Positions 52,653 through 59,861 of a DNA stretch of 64,000 bases are shown one piece after another (within the stretch, counting starts at the first letter, position 1; each line of letters starts with the position of its first letter). The translations under genes were made by a program, and so were the position numbers. The stretch spans positions 124,001-188,000 of the forward strand of contig NZ_BSVC01000009.1 in the NCBI RefSeq assembly GCF_030269905.1, given 5' to 3'. The stretch is from Pelosinus sp. IPA-1 (GTDB lineage: Bacteria > Bacillota > Negativicutes > DSM-13327). Below the pieces are notes generated by a model. It ran no database searches, was not told the DNA's origin, and was given only the letters and a program-made list of their open reading frames with translations.

Positions 52653-53789
52653 TTACGCCTTATCCTTGATTTCTTCCCACACTAGAATAGGAGTTTTAGA
52701 AAAACCATTAAAAACGGTCGCCGATGCGGAGGTATATGCCCCACAATTGGGCACTAAAATCAAATCGTCAATGGCTAGCGGAGGCGTCATTTTGTCCTGG
52801 AACATAATGTCTAAAGAATCACAGCTCGGTCCTGCAAAGGTAGCAGGTATATTCTCAGCCTTTTTAAATGTCTCTAATTCAAAATCCCAATGATCAAAAA
52901 TAACACCAGAGAATGTGCCATACAACCCATCATCTAAAAAGTACCACTGCTTGCCATTACGTTTTTGTGTGCCAATGACACGAGTAATCAAATTAGCTAC
53001 CGTACCGCAGATAAAACGCCCTGGCTCCGCCCATATTTCCGTATCAGGGAAATATTTCTCAAGTCCATCTCGTATGGCTTCTAGCATAGCAATAATATCA
53101 GTAGTCTCATTAATAGCTGGAATTGGGAATCCACCGCCAATATCCAGAATTCGCAGTGCAAAACCAGCTTCCTTCGCTTTATCGAACAGGTCACGGAAAA
53201 TTTCTAACGCTTCCATATAAGCATCAGCACTAGAAGATTGACTGCCTACATGAAAACACAAACCAGCAACATCAAGCCCTTGCTTACGAGCTAATTCTAG
53301 AAGTGGCAACACATCTTCAGGATGGGCACCAAATTTTTTATTTAAATCTACCAAGGCATTGGGATTGTCCACTCTAACTCTAAGTAATACAGTACCACCA
53401 GGTATCGCCTTGGCCATTTTGCTAATTTCGCTTTCACTATCAAAAGTAAATTTATATACACCGGTATCTTTGGCTACCTTAAGCCCATTGGCTGTTTTCA
53501 CAGGATTGGCATATACCATACGTTCTGACGTTATGCCCATCTCTGTTAGAAATTGCATCTCGCCATCAGAGGCCACATCAAAATAGGAGCCTAGTTCAGC
53601 CAGTTTCCGGATAATTGCTTCATGAGGATTGGCTTTTACCGCATAATGTAACTTAACCCCCGGTAAATAATTCGCCAAAAAAGAATAATTACGTTCTACT
53701 TGCTCTGATGATACTACCAATAAAGGAGTATCGTACTGCTGTGCCAACTTTTCTACAGCTGCCTTTGTTAATTTGAATGAACTATTCAT
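52653..53789 (-). CDS. Lysine/ornithine decarboxylase, alanine-racemase fold (Selenomonas-type)
   Basis: 378 residues. PLP-lysine in the LHYAVKANPHEAI motif, FDVASDGEM, HVGSQ, DIGGGFPIP, AEPGRFICG and the catalytic-Cys motif GPSCDSLD. This is the fold of eukaryotic ODC and of the lysine/ornithine decarboxylase of Selenomonas ruminantium, unlike the aminotransferase-fold enzyme at 47842. In Selenomonas the cadaverine made is bound to peptidoglycan. Product (cadaverine or putrescine) is not settled by sequence. Confidence 0.9.
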   Translation of the reverse strand: MNSSFKLTKAAVEKLAQQYDTPLLVVSSEQVERNYSFLANYLPGVKLHYAVKANPHEAIIRKLAELGSYFDVASDGEMQFLTEMGITSERMVYANPVKTANGLKVAKDTGVYKFTFDSESEISKMAKAIPGGTVLLRVRVDNPNALVDLNKKFGAHPEDVLPLLELARKQGLDVAGLCFHVGSQSSSADAYMEALEIFRDLFDKAKEAGFALRILDIGGGFPIPAINETTDIIAMLEAIRDGLEKYFPDTEIWAEPGRFICGTVANLITRVIGTQKRNGKQWYFLDDGLYGTFSGVIFDHWDFELETFKKAENIPATFAGPSCDSLDIMFQDKMTPPLAIDDLILVPNCGAYTSASATVFNGFSKTPILVWEEIKDKA

Positions 53790-54108
53790 ATCCCTCTCCC
53801 ATCCTGTTTGTTATTTTTTTGCATTTTTTGCTCCTATTTAAACAGCAAAAAAAGCGACCGATTTGATTGTATCATACACTAGCAAAAGTGCAATAAAAAA
53901 ATTAGTAAAAACAATAAAAAACTCCCACAAAACTGTGAAAGCTTCTTAGTTTACCAAACTTCACTCAATAGAAGGTATTTAGCTCTGTAATTAAAGAAGC
54001 AGGCTGAGCTAGTTTTTCTTTTATCTTGCGTCTTATTCGCTCAATCTATACCCTATAAAATAAGCATCTTATGATATGATATATCTATACTATTTTTGAG
54101 GTGATACC
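53790..54108. other. Intergenic region decarboxylase/ABC gene
   Basis: About 320 bp, divergent. Apart from the decarboxylase promoter I see no repeat, RNA or leader structure that I can support. Confidence 0.5.
53866..53893 (-). promoter_or_regulatory. Sigma-A-like promoter of the decarboxylase gene
   Basis: On the minus strand TTGCAC, 16 bases, TACAAT, ending 77 bp before the ATG. Confidence 0.5.
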
Positions 54109-54801
54109 GTGAATATACTGCAATGTAATAATGTCCAACTCATTCTAAATAGACAATCCATCTTACATAATATCTCCTTTTCGGTACAAAAAGGAGAGCG
54201 AGTTGGTCTTATTGGGCCGTCAGGATCAGGCAAATCCTCTCTCTTTCGCCTTTTAAACTTACTTTTTAGCCCAACACAAGGTGAAGTATTATATAAAAAC
54301 AAAAATACCTTAGACTATGCCCCTACAGAGCTACGACGTAGCGTTAGCTATATTTTACAAAAACCATATTTATTTGGTGCATCTGTACAAGAAAATATAT
54401 TTTATCCTTATCAATTACTTAATCAAGAACCTAACCTAGATGAGATACGCAACTATTTATTGAAAGCAAATTTACCAGAAAATACCCTAGAAAAAAAGAA
54501 CACCGCCCTATCAGGCGGTGAGCAGCAACGTATTGCATTGATTCGCTCCCTGTTAATGAAACCAGAAGTTATATTACTAGATGAAATCACAGCGGCCCTG
54601 GATGAGGAAAACACTCTGCTTATTGAAAAACTACTCATTCATGAGCAACAGGCTCACAATACAACCCTATTATTTATTACCCACAATATTTCGCAAGCAA
54701 AGCGTTTAGCGCAAAAGATTCTCTATCTTGAAGCAGGTACTATTCGTTTTTTTGGTACCAGTATTGATTTTTTTTCACAAAAAGGAGAAGCCCATGAATA
54801 A
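54109..54801 (+). CDS. fetA: ABC exporter ATPase, FetA/YbbL-like
   Basis: 230 residues. Walker A GLIGPSGSGKSSLFRLL, signature ALSGGEQQRIALIRSLL, Walker B VILLDEITAALDEE and the H-loop LLFITHN. Start is GTG 54109-54111 with GAGGTGAT upstream. In Escherichia coli FetAB exports iron and protects against peroxide; the ATPase is followed, with an 8-bp overlap, by a FetB-like permease. Confidence 0.88.
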   Translation: MNILQCNNVQLILNRQSILHNISFSVQKGERVGLIGPSGSGKSSLFRLLNLLFSPTQGEVLYKNKNTLDYAPTELRRSVSYILQKPYLFGASVQENIFYPYQLLNQEPNLDEIRNYLLKANLPENTLEKKNTALSGGEQQRIALIRSLLMKPEVILLDEITAALDEENTLLIEKLLIHEQQAHNTTLLFITHNISQAKRLAQKILYLEAGTIRFFGTSIDFFSQKGEAHE

Positions 54802-55543
54802 TCTATCTCTTATTCTAACCTTTAGTTTAGTACTTCTATCTCTCGCTTTATCTTATAAAGAGAAACTTGGGTTAGAAAAAGACATGCTCATTGGCAGTCT
54901 ACGTGCAGTAGTACAACTAACTCTTATCGGTTTTGTTTTAAAATTTATTTTTGCCCTTGATGATTTATTCTTTACAACTATTATTCTAGTGATCATGGTC
55001 TATAATGCTTCAACCGTTGCTGCGAAACGAGGGGCAGGTATTGAACAAGCCACGTTGATATCCTTCGCCGCCATCTTTACTGGTCTGGTCATTACTCTAG
55101 GTGGATTAGTTAGTTTCAAGGCCATTCCTTACGAGCCGAGTCAAGTCATCCCCATTAGTGGCATGGTCGTAGGTAATTCAATGGTCGCTACTAGTCTTTT
55201 ATTTAAGAACCTCCTGAGTAATTTTCAAACGAAACGAGAAGAGGTGGAAGTCAAACTCTGCCTAGGGGCTCCACCGAAAGAAGCTTCCCTCTCCCTAATC
55301 AGAGACAGTATTAGAACCGCTATGCTGCCCACTTTTGATTCTATGAAAACCTTAGGAATTGTCCAACTCCCAGGGATGATGACAGGTCTAATTTTAGCAG
55401 GAGTTGCTCCAGAAACAGCCATCAAATATCAAATTATGGTTGCCTTCATGCTTGCGGGTGCTGTAAGCATATCTTCCTTTGTTGCCAGTTATTGGGCTTA
55501 TCGCAACTTTTTTACTAAATTTGCTCAGCTAAAAGAAATCTGA
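54794..55543 (+). CDS. fetB: ABC exporter permease, FetB/YbbM-like
   Basis: 249 residues, seven hydrophobic segments (UPF0014). LEKDMLIGSLRAVVQLTLIGFVL, MVYNASTVAAKRGAGI, MVVGNSMVATSLLFKN and GIVQLPGMMTGLILAGVAPETAIKYQIMV are family signatures. ATG 54794 has AAAGGAG upstream; an ORF extending back into fetA is ignored. Metal specificity inferred from the family. Confidence 0.9.
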   Translation: MNNLSLILTFSLVLLSLALSYKEKLGLEKDMLIGSLRAVVQLTLIGFVLKFIFALDDLFFTTIILVIMVYNASTVAAKRGAGIEQATLISFAAIFTGLVITLGGLVSFKAIPYEPSQVIPISGMVVGNSMVATSLLFKNLLSNFQTKREEVEVKLCLGAPPKEASLSLIRDSIRTAMLPTFDSMKTLGIVQLPGMMTGLILAGVAPETAIKYQIMVAFMLAGAVSISSFVASYWAYRNFFTKFAQLKEI

Positions 55544-55558
55544 CTTTTTGTACTAAAT

Positions 55559-55697
55559 TTTGAACCACAAAGACACAATGCCACTAACGTGGCACACAAA
55601 AGGGGAAAAGATATCTTAACCGCAGAGGCGCAGAGTGCGCAAAAGTGATTTATAACCCTATTTTTCTCTGTGTCCTCTGTGTCTCTGTGGTTCAATT
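55559..55697. repeat. CACAAAGACACAA/GCAGAGGCGCAGAG composite repeat
   Basis: TTGAACCACAAAGACACAA, then GTGGCACACAAAAGG, then TTAACCGCAGAGGCGCAGAG, ending with the long complement TCTGTGTCCTCTGTGTCTCTG and TGGTTCAA. The first and last motifs are arms of one inverted repeat. Convergent intergenic region between fetB and the dehydrogenase. Confidence 0.7.
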
Positions 55698-56715
55698 ATC
55701 TATGCCATAAAACTTCTGGCCCAATATCCTTGATGCTTTTACAGCCTGTCAGAATCATTGCAGCTTTTAGCTCGCTGGTATATTTTTCAACGATAGTTTT
55801 AACGCCTTCTGTACCGCCGCCATAAGCACCAACAATCAGCGGACGGCCAATCAAGACTCCATCTGCACCTAATGCCAAGAGTTTTAATACATCGGCTCCA
55901 GAACGCACACCACCATCAGCTAAAATGGTTATCCTTCCTTTTACGGCTTTAGCAATTTCAGGTAACACATCTGCTGCACCTGGGGTATGATCTAACACTC
56001 GGCCTCCATGATTGGATACTACAATCGCTTTTGCTCCCACTTCCACGCATTTGATTGCTTCGTCTGCCGTCATTATGCCTTTAACAATGAAAGGTAATTT
56101 GGTAGACTGTATTAATTCCGTAAGCTCCTCTTTGGTTTTCGGTCCAACAGGTTGTCCTTTTAAAGCCATCGTAATAAGTCCCGCCCCATCAAGGTCTACT
56201 CCTAAAGCTATTGCACCCGCTTTTTCCGCTAATTTGAAAAGCTCTTTAATTTCTTTTAGATCAAGGCGTGGCTTGATAATTGCGATTCCTTGCCCTGCAA
56301 GGCGAATTGATTGCAAGCCGTCTTCATACAGGCTAGGGTTCGCGGGATCACCAATCCATCCTATACTTCCAGCCAAGCTACTACCTTCTACAATCGCAGA
56401 AACCATTTGCAGTTCATTTAATGCATCCCCGGCATTAATCACTGCTCCAGTAATCGGCGCACCCATGATTGGAGTTTTAAACTGATGATTAAACATTTCT
56501 ATACTTGTCTCAGGCTGCAACGCACTATGTATCGTCCGCATATTCAATTTTATATTTGCAAGGGCTTTTACGTTTTCTGCGAAAGCCTCTCCCGTCCCAG
56601 TGCCCCCCATGCCAGGGACTTCTCCTGCGCAAACTTTTCCATTACAAATAGGACATACTCGGCATTTTCCAGCCATTTTTTTCTTCGCGGTTTCTTTGAT
56701 TGTTTTTACATCCAT
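55696..56715 (-). CDS. FMN-dependent alpha-hydroxy acid dehydrogenase family protein
   Basis: 339 residues, TIM-barrel: PIMGAPITGAVINAGDALNE, VKGIMTADEAIKCVEVGAKAIVVSNHGGRVLDHTPGAADVL (catalytic His in SNHGGR), and ILADGGVRSGADVLKLLALGADGVLIGRP (FMN phosphate). The N-terminal 30 residues hold four Cys (CRVCPICNGKVC), absent from classical lactate oxidases and possibly iron-sulfur related. Substrate (lactate, glycolate or another hydroxyacid) is unknown. Confidence 0.88.
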   Translation of the reverse strand: MDVKTIKETAKKKMAGKCRVCPICNGKVCAGEVPGMGGTGTGEAFAENVKALANIKLNMRTIHSALQPETSIEMFNHQFKTPIMGAPITGAVINAGDALNELQMVSAIVEGSSLAGSIGWIGDPANPSLYEDGLQSIRLAGQGIAIIKPRLDLKEIKELFKLAEKAGAIALGVDLDGAGLITMALKGQPVGPKTKEELTELIQSTKLPFIVKGIMTADEAIKCVEVGAKAIVVSNHGGRVLDHTPGAADVLPEIAKAVKGRITILADGGVRSGADVLKLLALGADGVLIGRPLIVGAYGGGTEGVKTIVEKYTSELKAAMILTGCKSIKDIGPEVLWHR

Positions 56716-56841
56716 AATATATCCCCCTCTAAGTAACCATTTTACTTTTTATTCCTTAGTACTATAGTACATCAAAGTATCCATAAAATTCAATTAGCAA
56801 ACTTTTAAAAAGCTACTATAGAAGCGCCTTTTCTTTTTTAT

Positions 56842-56894
56842 ATAAAAAGACTTGATGCAGATGGTTTTTTAGCCCATCTGCATCAAGTCTTTTA
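56842..56894 (-). terminator. Terminator of glpF
   Basis: AAAAGACTTGATGCAGATGG and its complement CCATCTGCATCAAGTCTTTT form a 19-20 bp stem. Confidence 0.85.
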
Positions 56895-56898
56895 TATA

Positions 56899-57639
56899 TT
56901 AAAGCAACCCTGTGCTTATACAAACCCCATATGCAACAAACGCTGCAAGGAATGGACCAAAAATAGGCACCCAGACATATCCCCAGTCAGAACTGCCCTT
57001 TGTAGAAATCGGTAAAATTGCATGAATGATACGAGGACCAAGGTCACGAGCAGGATTTAATGCATATCCGCTGGGTCCGCCTAAGCTTAAGCCTACAGCC
57101 CAGATGCACATAGCAGCTAAATAATTGCCGAAGCCAGGTGCCAGACCAGTACCAGTTACTAATTTACTGCCAAAAGCAGTAAGACAGATAAATAAGAATG
57201 TAGTGGCTATAAGTTCGCAGAGAAACGCGGCCATATCATTTTTGATCATTGCGCCACTGGTAAAAGTACCTAAAATAGCTCCTTTATCTTCCGTAACTTC
57301 CCAGTGAGGAAGATACGCCAACCAAACCATAGCAGCACCGAGCATAGCACCAACTACTTCAGCTATCATAATGGGAATCGCCACGGAAACCGTATAAGCA
57401 CCGGCAAGTACCTTAAATAAAACGAGTGCTGGATTTAATTCCCCCGCACCACCCAGCGCATTGCTAACAAATGCACCGAGCATTACGGCAAATGCCCATC
57501 CTGCTGTAATCGTAATCCATCCGCCACCTAATACACTAACATTTGCTCTCGATCGATTTAAATTGACATTCGCACAAACACCACATCCAAAGGTAGTCAG
57601 GACTGTCGTGCCCATAAATTCCGCTAATACCAGTGACAT
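56899..57639 (-). CDS. glpF: Glycerol uptake facilitator (MIP family)
   Basis: 246 residues, six hydrophobic segments and two half-helices with asparagine motifs: NPALV in the first (GGAGELNPALVL) and NPARDLGPR in the second. The second NPA followed by RD and the segment GPSGYALNP are glycerol-facilitator-like rather than water-only. GAGGAGGAG before the ATG. Transcribed from an apparent sigma-54 promoter. It lies next to a sigma-54 activator gene. Confidence 0.9.
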   Translation of the reverse strand: MSLVLAEFMGTTVLTTFGCGVCANVNLNRSRANVSVLGGGWITITAGWAFAVMLGAFVSNALGGAGELNPALVLFKVLAGAYTVSVAIPIMIAEVVGAMLGAAMVWLAYLPHWEVTEDKGAILGTFTSGAMIKNDMAAFLCELIATTFLFICLTAFGSKLVTGTGLAPGFGNYLAAMCIWAVGLSLGGPSGYALNPARDLGPRIIHAILPISTKGSSDWGYVWVPIFGPFLAAFVAYGVCISTGLL

Positions 57640-57677
57640 AAACTTAACTCCTCCTCATACTCATTTTTTTACCTAGA

Positions 57678-57720
57678 TAGTAACAAATGCCTCCTTTCTC
57701 TCTAAGTTAATTTGTTACTA
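57678..57720 (-). promoter_or_regulatory. Inverted repeat in the glpF leader
   Basis: TAGTAACAAAT at 57678-57688 and its exact complement ATTTGTTACTA at 57710-57720, with a 21-base loop. Seen on the minus strand the loop contains GAAAGGAGGC, a ribosome-site-like sequence. It sits between the promoter and the glpF ribosome site, so it could be an operator or a translation-control hairpin. Confidence 0.6.
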
Positions 57721-57738
57721 ACAGTTACTATTATCAGT

Positions 57739-57754
57739 TGCAAGTTATATGCCA
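57739..57754 (-). promoter_or_regulatory. Sigma-54 (-24/-12) promoter of glpF
   Basis: Minus strand TGGCATATAACTTGCA: GG and GC with the required spacing of 10 bases between the dinucleotides, against consensus TGGCACN5TTGCW (the C after the first A is T here). It lies about 100 bp before the glpF ATG and next to a sigma-54 activator gene. Confidence 0.75.
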
Positions 57755-57891
57755 AGATCTAAGAGAAACTAAAATTGATGCGATTTTTCCTTCCACTAAG
57801 CTTGCCGCGCGCTATTTAAGGATTACACCGTATATTTTTTCAACCGATAAATTAGGTACACTTAATTTATCACAAGCATTTTAGGAATTAA

Positions 57892-57908
57892 TTCCCCGTA
57901 ACGGGGAA
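57892..57908. promoter_or_regulatory. Palindrome TTCCCCGT-A-ACGGGGAA, candidate activator binding site
   Basis: A perfect 8+8-bp inverted repeat around one central base. It lies about 140-165 bp upstream of the glpF -12/-24 promoter, the usual distance for sigma-54 enhancer sites. Confidence 0.65.
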
Positions 57909-57930
57909 ATTTGCTCCAATACTAAGTACA

Positions 57931-57972
57931 GATAAAATCCCTCTAATAAATTTGTTAGAGGGATTTTATCTG
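57931..57972 (-). terminator. Terminator after the sigma-54 activator
   Basis: GATAAAATCCCTCTAA and TTAGAGGGATTTTATC form a long stem with TAAATTTG loop. Confidence 0.85.
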
Positions 57973-57974
57973 TA

Positions 57975-59678
57975 TTATCCATTTTCAATATTCTTATCGA
58001 TACCATATTTTTGTGCCTTAGCTGCCACCGTTTTATGTGTTATACCAAGGACTTTACCTGCCGCAGTATAACTACCATATTTTTGTAATGCTGCTTTAAT
58101 AACTTGTTTTTCATATTCTTCTAGAAGGAATATATCTCCTTGTACTAGAGAAGTAAACATTGGCTCTGCTTTATTGTCAAATTTACTTTTTGTATTTTGG
58201 AGAATTGTCGGATGTAAATCACTTAATTCAATGTACTGGTTATCTGCTAGAGCAACCACTCTTTCAATTGTATTTTTTAATTCCCTCACATTTCCTGGCC
58301 AATCATAGCTTATTAATGCATCCATAGCAGTTTTTTTAATTCCTAATATCCCCTTACCAAAATCTTTATTAAACTTTTTCAGAAAGAAATCTACCAATAA
58401 AGGGATATCATCTTTTCTTTCTTTTAAAGGCGGCAGCGATACAGGAATAACATTCAAACGATAATAAAGATCTTCCCTAAAACGTCCTTCCTTTACCATA
58501 ACCTCTATATCTTGATTCGTAGCAGCTAGAATTCTAACATTAACCATTATCGTTTCTTCTCCACCAACTCGCTCAAAACTACTGGTTTGTAAAATCCTGA
58601 GCAATTTCGTCTGCATGCTCATTTCCATCTCACCAATTTCATCTAAAAACAAAGTTCCACCATCTGCCATCTCAAATTTTCCTAGCTTTCGCTTTATTGC
58701 TCCTGTAAAAGCACCCTTTTCATGCCCAAATAATTCACTTTCCAATAAAGCCCCTGGAATGGCGGCGCAGTTGATCTTTATGAAAGGCTGTTTTGCTCTT
58801 GGGCTAGCTAAATGGATCCCTTCAGCGACCACTTCCTTGCCCGTTCCACTTTTCCCTGTAATTAAAACCGTAGATTGAACTTTAGCTGCTTTAGCTGCCA
58901 GTGCTATGGCATTTAAAACCTGTTCATTCATGCCAATAAACTTTTCAAATGCCGAATCCATTTTAATCCTTTTAATAAAATTTTTCTCTGAGGACTGCCC
59001 TATATACTGATGGGGATGCCAGTTTGCTTCTTTTTCTTTTGCTAGCTGCTTTTCCATACTTTCCGTTTTCAATTTGAGTATTTTAATTTTTTCTTTTAAG
59101 CAATTCACTTCTCGATCATCTTTCATTAAGATAATATATCCTATCTCTACGTCGTCAGCAATAATTGGCCTTATTACATATTGTAAGGGGACTATAGCAG
59201 GAGCGATACTCTTTGATAGATCCCGATTCTCCCACACATTAGAAGCCACTTCACTTATGTGTTTTCCTTGTAGCTCTTCGCTGGATCGCTGTACTAAACT
59301 TGAAAAAACAGCATTTACAAAAACAATGTGCCCTTTTTGGTTTAACAAACCAACTCCATCCGAAATTAACCCTAAAATACTATTAAACCTTCTACTTAAA
59401 TCACAAACCTGTTCTTCTTTGTTTTCTAAGAATTTAACCATTTCTTGAACTGCATCACTCGAATAATTTTCCTTGCTGGAAATGAAGACTTCTTCATCTT
59501 TCCTTACTTGTAACCCAACAAGTAAACCAAAATCTGTGCTCGCTATGTTTTTATCATCCTTGTAATTTATCGATAATTTTGTTTTATATTTTAGCTGCAG
59601 CCGATGTGCTTCCCGTACAACTAGGACAGCAAAATCGGCATTCAATCCATTTGTGTGTCCTATAATTGCCCTTTGCAT
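57975..59678 (-). CDS. Sigma-54-dependent activator with HPr-like, PAS and AAA+ domains
   Basis: 567 residues. Residues 1-85 resemble HPr: GHTNGLNADFAVLVVREAH aligns with the GLHARPAALLVQ region but the active His is Asn13, and the ser46 region has IASTDFGLLVGLQV. Then PAS (about 95-210), the AAA+ sigma-54-interaction domain (about 255-490; GKSGTGKEVVAEGIH, HEKGAFTGAIKR, LFLDEIGEMEM) and a Fis-type helix-turn-helix at the C-terminus. Start at ATG 59676-59678 after GGGAGG. It should activate a sigma-54 promoter, most simply glpF next to it. Confidence 0.9.
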   Translation of the reverse strand: MQRAIIGHTNGLNADFAVLVVREAHRLQLKYKTKLSINYKDDKNIASTDFGLLVGLQVRKDEEVFISSKENYSSDAVQEMVKFLENKEEQVCDLSRRFNSILGLISDGVGLLNQKGHIVFVNAVFSSLVQRSSEELQGKHISEVASNVWENRDLSKSIAPAIVPLQYVIRPIIADDVEIGYIILMKDDREVNCLKEKIKILKLKTESMEKQLAKEKEANWHPHQYIGQSSEKNFIKRIKMDSAFEKFIGMNEQVLNAIALAAKAAKVQSTVLITGKSGTGKEVVAEGIHLASPRAKQPFIKINCAAIPGALLESELFGHEKGAFTGAIKRKLGKFEMADGGTLFLDEIGEMEMSMQTKLLRILQTSSFERVGGEETIMVNVRILAATNQDIEVMVKEGRFREDLYYRLNVIPVSLPPLKERKDDIPLLVDFFLKKFNKDFGKGILGIKKTAMDALISYDWPGNVRELKNTIERVVALADNQYIELSDLHPTILQNTKSKFDNKAEPMFTSLVQGDIFLLEEYEKQVIKAALQKYGSYTAAGKVLGITHKTVAAKAQKYGIDKNIENG

Positions 59679-59821
59679 ATAGTTCCTCCCACAAATCATA
59701 TTCAACACCTACACTCCCATTATATGGGTTTCAATCTACTATAATGTTCTCCATTCTCCTACTTTCTCCTGTCAATTATCTTCTTACTCTCTAGTATTGG
59801 ATACTATCTAACCGATAAAAA

Positions 59822-59846
59822 AAAGCTGTCACCCTCAGATGACAGC
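59822..59846 (-). terminator. Terminator downstream of the radical SAM gene
   Basis: GCTGTCA/TGACAGC stem with an 8-base loop and T7 following on the minus strand. Confidence 0.8.
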
Positions 59847-59861
59847 AAGCCTGGTTATATC

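Larger units (their letters stand above)
57640..57974. other. Regulatory region between glpF and the sigma-54 activator gene
   Basis: About 335 bp. It holds the glpF leader with a perfect 11-bp inverted repeat (57678-57720), the sigma-54 promoter (57739-57754), a perfect palindrome (57892-57908), AT-rich inverted motifs and the activator's terminator (57931-57972). Confidence 0.7.
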
